DNA of 64,000 nt, taken from positions 875,951 through 939,950 of the forward strand of contig MNCI01016273.1 of assembly GCA_015680685.1 (NCBI GenBank), read 5' to 3'. The notes under the pieces were generated by a model. It had not been told where the DNA came from. It ran no database searches and saw only the letters and a list, made by a program, of their open reading frames with translations. The DNA comes from Gnetum montanum. Taxonomy: Eukaryota > Streptophyta > Gnetopsida > Gnetales > Gnetaceae. Of this stretch, positions 46,114 through 58,880 are shown in pieces (position 1 is the stretch's first letter; each line of letters begins with the position of its first letter). Both the position numbers and the translations under genes were made by a program.

Positions 46114-46594
46114 TTAGGCTATACAACTACTTTTATAGATGTTGGTTCTTAGTGCTCTGAGCACATCATCTTTGCAAATGATGTTGACTTCGCTTCTAAA
46201 GAGGTAGCATCTCCACTTCTTCAATGAAAATACTAGTGCTTGACAATACTTCTCCACTTTAGTGTATCTGGTCTCATGGGTAACTAATGCATGGCTAAAG
46301 TAATATATAGGCATCTCTACTCCATTATCTCATTTCTGATAGAGTAGAGAGACAATGGATGCATTGGACATGATAAGGTATATGTAAAATTATTTACCCT
46401 CTTATGGAGGATAAATTATTAGTAGTTATGCCAACTCTTGCTTAAGGTTTTAAAAGGCCTCTTGGCATTAAGCCATCCACTCATAGTGAACCCCTTTCTT
46501 AAGCAAGTGTTTCATGAATGTAATTTATCCATAAGCCTAGTGATAAGCCTACAAATAAACTGTAATCCTTGAAGCTCCTTAAGGTTGGTAGGTG
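46114..46594 (-). pseudogene. First RNase H of E4
   Basis: MPIYYFSHALVTHETRYTKV, EKYCQALVFSLKKWRCYLF and SEVNIICKDDVLRAL match E2's first RNase H. Upstream text (VAPTNLKELQGLQFICRLI) is the connection region, in another frame because of a deletion after NPKKC. Confidence 0.83.
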
Positions 46595-47617
46595 CTACCA
46601 ATGTAGATATGACCTTAACCTTATCAAGATGCATTTCTTAGGATTGAGTCTAAGTTCATACTTGAGGCATTGTTTAAGCACAAGATCTAGTTCATTAACA
46701 TGGTTATTAGCCACTTTGGATTTAATGACTATATCATCTATGTAATCATTAAGAAAACGTAGCATGTAATCATTGAAGATATAGGTCATGGCTCTTTGGT
46801 AAGTTTCTCTTACATTCTTAAGGCCAAAGGACATTACAGTATAACAAAAGATATGCCAATTGGTCATGAAGGTCATGCTAAGTTGATGCTTTGGGTTGAT
46901 CCTAATTTGGTTATATCCTGAGAATCCATCCATAAAGGACAACAAAGAATGTCTACTCATAGTATTAATAAGTTGATAAATACTAGGCATAGAGAAGAAA
47001 TGTTTGATAGTTACTTTATTTAGGTCTCAAAAATTGATGCAAATAAAAACACTTCCATTTTTCTTAAGAACTATCACTATGTTGGGCATCCATTCTATGT
47101 AGTTGACAATCCTAATAAAACTAGCTTGGTAGAGCTTTGAGATCTCATCATGAACTACTAAGGCCAAATTAAGTCTAATCTTGCATACTTTTTATTTAAT
47201 TGGTTTAATGATAGGGTCTAGTATGATGCTGTGTTGTACTAAGCATGGATCTAGACTTGGCATATCTTCATATGACTAGAGAAAGATCTTAATGTTACCT
47301 TGTAGGACCTTGATGATGTCTTGAACTTGTTGAGGTTCCAATGAGGAACTTAGTTTAAGGGTTTTTTCCTCATCACCATGTGTTGTGACAGGAACCTCAA
47401 CTAGAGAGTTTCTGGTTATGTCACCTATCTCTAAGTCAAAGGTTTTGACTAGGTTTTTAGGCCATTCTAGAGGTTTCTCTATTGAGGCTACATGGTCAAC
47501 AAGAGTCCTAGGCTCAAGATCTAGGAAATCAAGGTCGATACACTATTCAATATCACCATGAGATCCATGTAGATATAAAGGTAAACAAATTTGCTCATAG
47601 GCATTCATACTTTGATC
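46595..47617 (-). pseudogene. Reverse transcriptase of E4
   Basis: The frame starting at the acceptor (47617) reads DQSMNAYEQICLPLYLHG, then LVKTFDLEIGDITRNSLVEV, DMPSLDPCLVQHSIILDPII, VNYIEWMPNIVIVLKKNGSV, FICINF-stop-DLNKVTIK, LLSFMDGFSGYNQIRINPKH, MSFGLKNVRETYQRAM and catalytic DYIDDIVIKS. It matches E1 throughout, including the pre-RT region. After NPKKC about 27 codons are missing, and the frame shifts. Confidence 0.87.
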
Positions 47618-47640
47618 CTGTAGGTCAACCAAAAACATAT
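47612..47640 (-). promoter_or_regulatory. Putative 3' splice site before E4 RT
   Basis: On minus TTTTTGGTTGACCTACAG is followed by GATCAAAG; AG lies at 47619-47618. E1 shows TTGGTAG|GAGCAAG at the homologous spot, and homology between the coding regions starts at the junction. Confidence 0.55.
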
Positions 47641-48240
47641 TAGGTTCCACTTGGGTAAAAATAAATAAACAATGCTAAAATGATATAGAATTATGTAAAT
47701 ACATGCAAATCTAATGCAAACAAGGTCTTCCAAGGCTATAATTAGGGTAAGGACAAGTCAACAAAGCAAAATAGAGGCCAAATAAAGGTCAAGAAAGGGG
47801 AAGTATAAGAAATAAGGCTAAAAATGGTCAACAAAGGTTATGATTTTGCATGTGTTAGGCCTTGGCAAGCTAGGATGCTAGTTTAAGGCCATAGTAGGCC
47901 ATTGTTACATGCTGTCAAATAGTGGTCAAGGAAGGTCAAACCCCACTATTTGATACCAATAAAACGTCAAAAAAGGTAAATAATGCTATAATAAGGCAAA
48001 TAAAGAGAATACAAGACTACATAAAGGCCATAATAAGGTCAACAAGGTTTATAATGCATCATCAGGACTAAATAGGTCAAAGCATCATGTAATAAGACAA
48101 AAATCAATTAAAATAGGCTACATATGATGAGATTTGTTTAACATAGGTAAAAAAAGATTAGGTTTTGCTAGTTTTAGGCTTTAGCAGGGCATGATTTAGG
48201 GCTACAAGGATATTAGGTAAGTATGGGCATTAGTTAAATC
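47641..48240 (-). other. E4 spacer, minisatellite-like part next to RT
   Basis: Units like CTAGTTTAAGGCCATAGTAG (near 47880-47910) and CTAGTTTTAGGCTTTAGCAG (48170) belong to the TTAAACTAGC family. There are also AAGGTCAA/AAGGCAAA words (47740-48060). No coding signal. Confidence 0.55.
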
Positions 48241-48249
48241 TATTTCTGA

Positions 48250-51200
48250 GCTGTTTGAGCACGAAAATTGAGAGTTTTGAAGCTTCCACACTAAGCCCCC
48301 TCTATTTCCACGCTAGCTAGTGTGGAAGAAGGGACCCTCAGTGTACAACATAGGGAAAGTAGGATTTGGGAAATCTAAAGGTCCAAAAGTGAGGCCCCAA
48401 AGCCTTCCAAAGGTAGCATAGGACCAAATTAATTAAAATTTGACACTTTGGAGGTCTGTAAAGGCTAGAAAGTATGTTTTCTAGCCTTATCACCTTATTT
48501 CCATGTTGGCCAACATGGAAGAGAGGGGGTTCAACATGGAGAATCAAAATCTTTGTCAAAATAGAATCAAACAAGTACCCATAACCTAGATTTGGAAGTT
48601 GTGCATCCTCTAGCTTTGTTTTGAGGTCATTAGAGTTGGTTTTGAATGTTAAAACATGTTGAAATGAATTTTCCCCTTTCTTCCACATTGAGAATAGTAT
48701 CCCCAAAATGGAAAGATGGCGGAGGGACACTTGTTTTGTAGATTTATGATGATTTGGAAGTACTTTGACCAGGTTCCTAGGCCCCTAGGGCTATAAATCA
48801 TGATTTTGAAAGTTTCTGGATAACTTTGGAAATGTTTGAAGGTCATTCAAGGGTATTTAAGATATTACCCCATTTTTTTCATATTGAGGGAGTTACCCTA
48901 GTAGGGGAGATTATGGGGAATGGATTTTGTAGGTTAAAATACAGTGAAATTAGCAAAATCTCATGGCTACAAGGTCCTAGGCTTTTCTAGTGTAAATGTT
49001 TGGCTTTTAGGAGTGTCATCCTCCCACCAAAAGTGGAAAAGTAGCTTTCCCCCCTATTTTCATGCTTCTCAACATGGAATGGACCTCCTCCAATGTGGAT
49101 GGAATACGAATCCTAGATCTAGGCTAGTTCAAGTCACAATTGACTATGCATGTTAGCTTCCAAAGTTGCTAAGGCCAAGCATTAGGGTTTCAAGTTAAAA
49201 TTTGGTACTTTTGAGTACTTCCAACTACCTTTTAGGATTTCCTCATTTTTTTCATGCTAGGACTAGGGTGACCAACATGGAATACTAGGGAAATATCTTT
49301 TTATCCATTTGAGATTGGTTTCCTAAGGTTTGAAGACCCCAAAGAATGTTGACATGGTTCTAGGATGCATCCAAGATTATTTGATGTTTTTCTAGGGTTT
49401 TTATGTGCTCAAATGAGTTCCCCCTTAGCCTCTATGTTGGAAAGCATGGAGAAATGGATCCCTAGCATGGAAGAACAATAAATTATAGATTTGGACTAGT
49501 TTTAGCCTCAATTGATCCTACATGTGTGCCTCTAGGGTTACTGTGGTTGAGGACTAGGGTTTGAGGTCAACTTTGGTTAGTTTGAAGGTTTCCTAGATGG
49601 CTTTGTCCTTTTCTAAATGCTGGGGATATTATGCTTAGTGTGGAAGACTAAGGGGAATAAAATTTTACCCTTTAATGGTTATTTTGATAGGGCTTGAGGG
49701 CTTTGGAAAATGTAAAACTAATCTTAGGGCTCATGTAAAATTGTAGGATGTCTACCTAAGGTGTTTGAATGCTATTTTGGGGTTCCCCTAAAGTTTTCCC
49801 CTTTCTTCCATGTTGGCCCATGTGGAAGAGATGCCTCTCAGCATGGAGGAATTGAGGGACCCTAATTTTTATTAATTTTTATTGCTTCTAGCCATGCATG
49901 TTCATTTCTTAGGTTGTTGGTGTTGACTGCTATTTTATAGTGTTAAGATTAAGTTTTTTTAATAGTTGTGAAGTGGTTTTTGGTGTTTTTCCTCTTTCTC
50001 CATGCTAGGGTTTCCATGCTCAACATGAAAGATTGGGGGAGAGGATCTCAAGCTACTTATGATTGATCTTGGAGAGTCTAACAGTCCTGGGAAGAGTAAA
50101 TAAGATCTTATGACATACATAGGACTTTCCGATGTACGTTTAAGGTCTTTGCAAGAAATTTTGGAGTCCCTCAAAATTTCTCCCCTTTCTTCCACATTGG
50201 CCAACATGGAAGAGATGGATACTAGTGTGGAGGAACCAAGGGACTATGTTTTTTGTTAATTTTTATCAATTTTAACTATCCATGAATATGCACAAGGTTG
50301 TTGATCTTCACAATCAATGTCTAGGATTAAGATCTAGTTACTTTGAGAGATATGAGAGGGTTTTTAGCACTTTCCCACTCCATCCACATTAGGACTAAGA
50401 TGCTCAGCATGTATGGGATTTTTGTCAATGTAGAGAACCCAAGGGGGCAAGTCTTGATCCTTCTAAGTAACTTTTGAAAGTCTTGTTGCTTTCGAAAGGT
50501 TTGGGTTGCTTCTGAAAGTTAAACCACATGCAAACATTAATATTTTTGGCTTTCCCCCTTTCATCCACACTAAGAATAGAATGATTAGTGCAGAGAGGAT
50601 CCTCCCTAGCATGGAAGAACCTTAGGGGGTTGATTTTTACTAATTTTTATCATTCTAGTGACATCTGGAAAGGCTGTGAAGGCTATAGTGTTAATCTAAG
50701 ACAATATTGTGTTCTTGTCTTATTTTTGGAACCCTCCCTCTCCCATTAACCTTCCTAGGTTCATCCTTCTTGTTTTCATGTTGGGAAGCATGAAAAATAT
50801 CTTCCCTAGTGTGAAAAAACCAAGAAATTTAGATCTAGGGTAGTTTGACAGCCAATTGACCATGCATGTTAGTCTTCAGGGTTGTCTATATTGATGGTCA
50901 ATACTAGGTGTCAAGACTTAGTAGTTTGAAGGTTCCTAAGTTCCTGATGTGGTCTTCCCACTTTCTTTAATGCTAGGAATTATGGCCCCATAGCGAATGA
51001 AGGGAGTATTGAATTTTTGTACCATATTTGACCACTTTTGGATCATTTGAATGCTTCAAAGAGTTCCAATGGGGTCTAAGTATCACCAGGCTTTCAGAAA
51101 TGGCTACTAGGTAGTTGATTTACATCATTTTTGGATTTCCCATATCCATCCATAATGGGGATGAGATTATTAGCATGGATGAAGCCTCCCCTCCTATGTA

Positions 51201-51500
51201 AACACCAAATTGCAATGTTTTGACTAGGTTTGGTGAGGTTCTAGGGCTACAGGGTGTGCTTGGAGGGGTTCTAGATCATGTGGGACCCATTTAGGGGGGG
51301 TCAAAATTTAGCTCAATGGGTGTTGGGAGGTAAGAATAGGTGTTATCCTTTCTTCCACCATGCTGGGCACTATTACATTAGCATGGAAACCTAAATTATC
51401 TAGATGAGCCTAAGGTTGAAAAATGTAGGTTGTAGCTACTAAAAATGGTAAGACAATTATATTTTAATGGTTTTGTGAAATAGGAGGCATGTATCCAAGC
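48250..51500. repeat. Diverged tandem array, about 190-bp period, palindromic modules
   Basis: About 17 modules of the form TTCCATG-T/C-TGG ... CCAACATGGAA occur near 48300, 48500, 48685, 48880, 49055, 49250, 49430, 49615, 49810, 50005, 50190, 50385, 50565, 50775, 50965, 51160 and 51350, i.e. every 175-210 bases. 48499-48520 is a perfect 22-bp palindrome. Text between modules also recurs (CAATTGACCATGCATGTTAG, GGTTGYTRAGG, TTAGGGTTTCAAG, TTTGAAGGTTCCTAG). Short open frames here (for example 48338-48730 on minus) are fragments of repeat units, not genes. Confidence 0.72.
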
Positions 51501-51977
51501 TAGGCATGATACCCTAGCATGGACGCATGAAGTTAAGGTTTGATTATGTTCTAAGTGTTAAAAGTGGCTAGATCTTAGCATTGATGTAGTTTTTTGGCTA
51601 AGAGGGAAGGTGTATGGTGGTGCCCAAAACTCAAAAATTTAAAAATTTAAAAAGTTAAACTATTTCTCACCAATCTTAGCATAGAAAAGACTCCCCCTCC
51701 CCCTCTTGCAACACACTTGGAGTTATGATGCACTAAATAGGAAATTGGGGTTTAGAAGTAGGCATTTTATGTTTTTATGTGGTTTTTATTGTGAAATTTC
51801 ACAAGTTTCAACCAAAATTGTCATTCTACATCAATAGTGCATTGGAGGAGAGCTATGGAAAGGATTTTTATTATAGAGAGCACCAATTTTTAGTGTGAAA
51901 GCCTCCCATCTTCCTTGTAGTCAGTGTTGATCTCCTTCTTTTTTGAGATTCAAACCATTCCCAACATTGAGCTTACT

Positions 51978-54900
51978 ATGGCACTAAAGCAGTGGCGGAG
52001 CAAGAGATGGAATCCTAGGATTTAGAACATAGATGAGCATGCCAGGGACCTACAAGGATTTCCTAGTCCAATCTCCATCCAAGCCTCATTTGTTGCTACT
52101 TAGAGGTAGGTAGTTCTACTCATTTTTGTTTTCATTTTTGGCTATTTCTCATGTTTTTCTTATCATGTGTAGGGACATTTTTCTCAGATCTACACTAATA
52201 GAGGGGGTAAAAAATTTATGAAAAAATATCCCCTCTTATTTTGGCCCTTTATAGGTAGATTTATGGTTGTTTTTTTGTTTTGGCTTTAGTAGAACCAATT
52301 TTTGAATTTAGGTTTTCTATTTTCACAAAATTTGGGAGTAGGGTAATTTTCTTAGATCTAGGCCAAAGTATTTGTCAAAATTAAATTTCAAAAAAATCAT
52401 ACCCCATTAATTTTATGTGTTTTCTAATGGGTATGACTTATTTTGGCTATTTTGACTATTTCTTTATGGCTATGTTAAGTTGGGTTTTATCTTTTTAGCT
52501 TTTTACATGAAAAAATCAAGAAATGTTGTGTATTTTTTATTAAGAAAATGGATGGTTTTACAAATTTTATTTTATTAGTTTGTAGCTCTATGTTTAAGCT
52601 TTCTAATGACTATTGTTTCATTTAACTTGGACTAATAACGATTAAGTTATGGCTCCTTTTCTAAGGTCATGTGGTTAGCATTATTATGCCATTTTTAGAT
52701 TTTCATGTGAATTCATGAATTTTTTTCTACGTAAATGGCATGTGTTTTGGCAATTTTTTGGTTATGGATGGGTAGGCCTTGACTTCAAATTTCCAACATA
52801 GGTGTTATCACTCCTATTGGGCTTGAAATGAATTTGTAATGAATTTTTTATTAAGTTTGTGTCAAAAGGGGGTATGTGCCATTTTTGGATTTTCATCCAC
52901 ATTGATGAATTATTTTTGCATACACTACAATGTTTTTGAATTTTTATTATGCTTTGGTATGTAGGGCTGAGTTTAAGCTTTCAAATAGTGGTGAAATAAC
53001 ATTTTAGGAGCTCAAATGAATTTTTTGTGAATTCTTTACCAACCCCAAGTGAAATGGGGTTAATGGTGATGGCTACACTTTTTGCTAGACTTGTTTATGT
53101 TTCATGTAAAAATAGTTATGCATCTCTAGTTGTAATGATTATGGCTGCAATGCTTGTGATTTTAGGGTTCTTTGCATGGTGGAATCACTAAAATTGTAGC
53201 TTCGATGAATTTTTGATGAATTTTTGGTTATGGTTGTATCGTGGTTGTAGCACTTTACCCCTTTAGGGATGGATGTAGTTGACATGCTTAGAGATTACTC
53301 TTGTTAAGTCCCATGATTTCTAAATATGAAAAAATTATGTTTTAAATTTTTTTTGAAGAAAAGTAAAGGCTTTTTCTATTTTTAGTAGACATTTTGCTAT
53401 TACTATATGCTTTTTTCCTAAGTTTTGATGCTTTTTTTCTAAGATTATGCATGATTTAGACGAAAGATTAATTTTGTCTATAAAGTTTTGGCCATGAAGT
53501 AAAAGGCTATGAAAAGTTGTAATAATGATTTTTTGTGGAGTTTCTTAAGCCAATTTAAATAAACAACTTAGAGCTTTTTATCAAGGCTAATTGCACCTCT
53601 GACTAGAATGTTTTTCCAAACTTGTTATGAAATTCTAATTGGTGATAAAGCTTTTGCTTTACTTCATGTAGAGTCTACTTGAAGCCCATTCTCATCATTG
53701 TGGAGTTGGTTGGCATTCTATGTTATATTGGCCATCCAAAGGCCAACAATCCACTCTCTGACATGTCATTGGGGAAGGCTTCACTATGGTCTTGACTAGG
53801 GGCAAGGGAATTATTTGCCTACATTCTATAGAACTTTAGTATGATGCTATGGTCACACTTGTCTATGGATATGGCTAGGGCTATAGTGGAGACCTTGTTG
53901 CCTCAAGAATTTATCCTAATTATCAAGTTCATTACTAACAATCTACCTCCTAGGACATCAGGGAGATTAGCATATACACTAAGCTCATGTTACCTTACAG
54001 AGATTTGGATGATGCCAAAGTATAGTCAATATAATGCTAACAATACTTTGATGGTGGCACATTAGGCCCACACATTGTTTCTAAACTCACTCGACATGAT
54101 GTATCATCTACCTAGGTAATCTTAGTTGTTATAGTATTTCTATGGCTTTATTAGCTACTTGTCCTAACTCTATTAACTTTATGAACTTCTTACAGGTACT
54201 AAGTCAATGATCAATGCTTGTTCATTAATGATCAAACCTTGTTAGTGGCTCAAATTGTCCTAGATGAATTCACCAAGCACCCCTAGATTAGAATTGTTAT
54301 GTATTAATAGTTAAAAGAGGACTTTGATGCATACACTACAAGGTTCAACCTTGTATACAAGAAGTGTAAGGATGATGGGATGATACATAACTAGTGGGTG
54401 GATTCCACTAACTTCATGGACTAGACCATTATAGCTGGGACCTTCACTCAAACCACATCAAAGAAGAAGAAAGGTAAATATAATGGCTATATCTTCTAAT
54501 GTTTTATGATTATAAACATTCCAAGTGTTCTATTGCTTTGACTAGTCATTAAACTTGCTCATGTTTATGCTAAAATTTGGTTTTTTGTAGGACCTTCCGC
54601 CTCTACTGATGTCACCATACCACTTTTAGAAGCATGTCATGAGGATACCCTCATCTTGAAAGTTGGTAAGGTGATACCAACATAGGAGTAGCTGAGGGGA
54701 TAGGCACATGAGTACATTCAAGAAAACATCTAGCATGTAGGTTTGCTTTATGTATTTATGGAACCTATTCCTTCTATGCCTACTGCAGAGATGCTACATG
54801 TCATCAACTCCTTCAACAAGAAGGCTAGTCATTTTAGCACCATCATCTAGGATGTGAAAATCAACATGGACATTGATGAGGACCTCTTTTTGCAACTTGT

Positions 54901-57264
54901 TTTATGTTTTTGCTGATAGGGCAAAGATTCCTACTAGGATAGTAAAGGAATTAGGCTATCATGAGGAAGTTTTGAAGTGGCATGGTGCCAACATGGGCCA
55001 CTCCAAAATTTCCATGGATGGCTCCACAAATCCTAATGCAAAGGAATCATATCCTTTATTTAAGTCTAATGCATTTCCTAAACTATTATTGCAAAAAAAT
55101 GTGACTGGCATCATACAGGGGTGGACCTTTAAGAAGTTCCTGATGGATGACATAAGGTTTAACTAGGTAGCTACTTTGGCTATTGGGCTTCATGAGGAGA
55201 TTCTTAGACTTTGCGCAAACACCTCTACAATAATCCACATGCATTTTGCATTTTTTTGGGTTATTTGAAGAGGTTTATAGAGTTTTTGGTGGTGTATAGG
55301 AATGAGTGATGGATTCCCAGAGACTAAAACCAACTTTCTAAGTCTTGGATAAAGCACATTTATCCAATGGTGCAAGCCTAGAATCCACCAGAGGGGATCA
55401 ATGACATACTTTCTATTACCACAAAAAATATTGATGTTAGGCAATGTGAGTCCCCTTACAACATGGATGACGAGGAGCTTCTCATGTTTCTAGTGAGCAT
55501 GCTGGAGGCCAAATGATAACGTAGCGAGGCTGAAGGAATAGCCAAGGAGAAACATAAGAGGTTCATGGAGGAAGCACCACTGGCATTAGACCAACTGAGC
55601 TTGAAGAAGCTTAAATTTATGCTTAAGCCATTATAGCAAGTAGTGACAGGAATGCTTTATCTATGTTTGGCTTTTACTATTTTAAAGTTCATGGCTAAGT
55701 TATGGTTTCATATGCTAACTGGTTTTCTATGTGTTATGGTTGTAGAAAACATTAGGTTATGGTAGCCCAAGTTGTTGTAGAGGAAGAAAAAAGGCATGAA
55801 AAAGAGGCACCCCTAAAGAAACTTGAGATTGAAGGATTTCCTGATGTAGATATAAATGATCTAGATGCCTTGTTTGATGAGGCAATGCTGAGTACATCCC
55901 CCATCATCATCCCAGAGGAGGAAGAGAAGAAGCCATGTATGCCCATGCCTTAACATTTTTGTCAAATCTTATGGTTTAATTTTGGTTTTCAACCTAGCCA
56001 TTCAATGATTGTTATGCTTATAGTAGTTCTTAAGCCAACAGTGTAAGCCATTTTCCCTAAGTTTCATGTGAAACCATGGGTGGAGACTCTAGACATGGTG
56101 GAGTTCATGTCTAGGGTGGCTAAGGACATCATCGATTGGTTGGAACTGGTTGCACTTGAGATAGGTAAGGACTTAATTTTATGTAACTTAGTTGTTTGGC
56201 CATATAATAGGTTATGCTTATGTTATGGCTATCTTAGATTGTGCTTTATTTTTATTGGTTGTATTTCATGCTTGTGTAGTACCTTCTATGGAGTGGGACC
56301 CTAGTAAAGACATGAAGGTTGATTCCTTGCCTAATCTTCCTTCTAATGTATCTAGCATATCCTTAAATTTGTACAAGACTACTATTGATCTAGCAATGTC
56401 ATATGCAAAAAATTTATGGGAGCTAGAGAGGTCCAATGAATCCCTATAGAAGGAAGTTATGGCCTTAAGGGAGAAGACTCAATGGCAAGAGGATACCATT
56501 AGAGATCTCCAAGACCATAAGGCCTTTGTGAAAGTCTATGTGGCTAACTCAGGTAAATTGTGAACTAAGGAAATCATGTGGGCCTACTACTAGCATATCA
56601 TTTTGAACAAAGTAGCAATCTTACAAGAGATGATGGAACAAAAAATGTAGATGGATGTCATCTCTCGAAAAGTTAAGAACTAGAAAGATCACTGTGCCTG
56701 GATCCTAGAGTGGGGTAAGAAACAAAAGGCCCACAAGTGATAGTACAAGGTGGATTAGGGGGCATACCTTAAGTGTCTCAAGGAGGAGTCAGTTGAATGG
56801 CGTAAGAGAGAGCTATTTATCTAGAGGATATAGGAAGAGAGTGCTTATCAACTTTTTGAGAGTACTCTCATGGTGGAGTAATCCCCTGCTTCTCATATTA
56901 CCACTATGGTAGGTGAGACCTCTAAGGCTACTATTACTCAGGAGCCACCTACTTAGACTATGATAGATAAGACTGACATCATTTTTGGGATTAATCTTGT
57001 GGATGTTGATTAGGTCAACATGACAGAGGACCAAATCCTCCATCATTTGGAGGAAGGCCTTCCACATCTAGTACCAAAACTTATGGAGTCAGAATCCCCA
57101 TAGTTTTGATGTATTTTATATTTTAGTTTTTTTTTCAGTTATGATTTTGGCTATTGGTCACTAATTGGCTATGTGTTGTTGTGTTTTAGGCATCAGAAGA
57201 CATTGGTGGCCTAAGTGGTGATGGTGGAGATGATCCACCACTTCCTCCTCTAGATGCTCCTTAG
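51978..57264 (+). pseudogene. Degraded multi-exon gene antisense to E4, family not recognised
   Basis: Exons proposed from frames and GT-AG sites: 51978-52105, 53672-54115, 54196-54473, 54591-55639, 55746-about 55935, 56042-56164, 56280-56552, about 56602-57100, 57190-57264. Joins 1-2, 2-3, 3-4 and 6-7 preserve the open frame. Characteristic text: LPQEFILIIKFITNNLPPRT, DEFTKHP, KEDFDAYTTRFNLVYKKCKD, AGTFTQTTSKKKK, EEEKRHEKEAPLKKLEIEGF, VDINDLDALFDEAM, PWVETLDMVEFMSRVAKDII, MEWDPSKDMKVDSLP, LREKTQWQEDTIRDLQDH. The later part is charged and coiled-coil-like; the end reads GGDGGDDPPLPPLDAP-stop. More than 20 stops, plus shifts (for example near 54890), show it is dead. I know no family match. 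Additional, sometimes antisense, frames are known in some Tat elements. Confidence 0.6.
52106..53671 (+). other. Proposed first intron of the antisense gene
   Basis: AG|GTAGGTAG donor at 52106 and CTTCATGTAG acceptor at 53671. T-rich text without coding signal or the palindromic modules found before 51500. Confidence 0.45.
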
Positions 57265-58037
57265 AATCCTCTATCTATTAATTTTTTGCTTATTTGGCTA
57301 AATTAATTTTATTTTCATGTTGATGACTAATGTTAGCCAAGACTATGTTATAAATGATTATTTTTTGACATTTTTTCCACATAGTGTGGCCATGGCTATG
57401 TATGTTATGGATACTTTAAATTTAAACTTAAAATTTTTGTTTTATTTTTGGCTCTCTATATTGTTTTAGTAAGCATTGTAAATTTTGTGAACATTGTGAA
57501 TGGCTATGTTGAGGTTTTTGGCTATAAAATTAAGTGTCTAATCTATGCGATAAAAAGATAAAAAAAATATAATATTATAGACATTTTCCAATTTTAGGCC
57601 ATGATGAGCCATGTTGTGTTATAGTTACATTGCCAGTTTTAGGCCATGATGGGCCACAATGTTAGTTTAAAGTCTTAGCAACTTGTGATGCCAATTTAAG
57701 GCCATAGTGGGATGTGTTATGTGATTATCTTTGCTAGTTTAAGGCCATGGTAGGTTGTGATGCTAGTTTAAGGTCTTAGTGGACAACGTTAAAGAGAAAC
57801 CTATATTTTTTTGGTGCTTTTATGTTTTAACGATTTTTTGATATTTATAACATGAGTAAAAGTAAAGAAAAAGAAAGGATATAATAAATAAAAATGCAAA
57901 TGAAAGTGGAAACTTAGGCTATATGCATAAGGAGTAAGAAAAAATACATAAAAAGGTATAACAAATTAGGCTACATGGCTATTGGTGGATTTAGTTTTTA
58001 TAGGGGTGTGGAATGAAAAAGGTTAAGATAAACCTCA
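57265..58037 (-). repeat. E4 spacer end with TTAAACTAGC-family minisatellite
   Basis: AT-rich to 57580, then about six units around GTTTAAGGCCATGGTAGG (57590-57800) in the same orientation as the blocks at 44160 and 47880. Further on AT-rich DNA to a candidate donor AA|GTGAGG on minus (GT at 58038-58037). Confidence 0.65.
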
Positions 58038-58880
58038 CTTATGAAAATTCTTCATAATCTTTGCAAGATTAGAGAATGAGTAAGGTCTACTTTACATAAG
58101 CTTATATTCAACATTCCCTTCATTAACAATGTTAAAAGGGAGTTCATCCCATACCACATCTCATTGCTTATATTGTCATCATTGGCTTTCTTGGGTTGTT
58201 GAATTTCATGGCTAGGAGCTTCTTCTTGAAGCTCCACTTTAGACCCCTACTCTATGTTCACATTGTTGATAGCCACAGGAACCACATTATTGCAATGAAT
58301 GATGATTTCACCTTCCTCATAAGGAAGGTGAATTTCTTGGTTGACAAGAAAGGATACATCTTTTAATTGAGCTAGCCATAGTCTTCCCAGGATAAGGTTG
58401 AACCTTGGTGTCTCCTCCACCATAAAGAAATTGGTGGTTGTAGGGAATTACTCTCTTGCCACAAAAGTCTAAGGAGATAGACCCCTTGATTGCAACGCTT
58501 GATCCACTGAAAGATTTGATAGCTATGATTGATGTAAGCTATATCTAATTAGTTAGGTCTAAGCACTAGACAATGGTGCATGGGATGATGTTGGTTCTGG
58601 CTTCATCATCAACATGCACCTCATGCACTTTAAACTACACTAAACGTATGGTTATAAACATAGGAGCCCTAGTCACTTCATCATTTTGGGGATTAATGTT
58701 AATTTTGATATCATGAAATACTAGGGATGTTAACTTCTCCTCCGTTGGTGAGGGAGGAATCATCACTGCATAGAGAGAATCCTCATTAGCAGGAATGCCC
58801 TCATTAATGAGGATGAAAGTCAACATTTTGACTAGTGCCTCATGATGTGTGGTAGAATTCATGATCAGGTCATACAATTT
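58038..58880 (-). pseudogene. Protease of E4
   Basis: On minus HHEALVKMLTFILINEGIPA and VTRAPMFITIRLV open the domain in the way known for Ogre/Tat proteases (HN-AL-K-L ... HN-ALYITVK). KVHEVHVDDEARTNIIPCTI has D-D-E where D-N-G is usual, and IIAIKSFSGSSVAIKGSISL, FNLILGRLWLAQLKDV and LPYEEGEIIIHCNN follow. The C-terminal tail to 58052 is acidic, then ends near the candidate splice donor. Several stops are present. Confidence 0.8.

Noticed and set aside
48338-48730. 130-codon open frame on minus, longest in the area
   Set aside because: It spans two units of the 190-bp array and has no family pattern; other units are closed in that frame.
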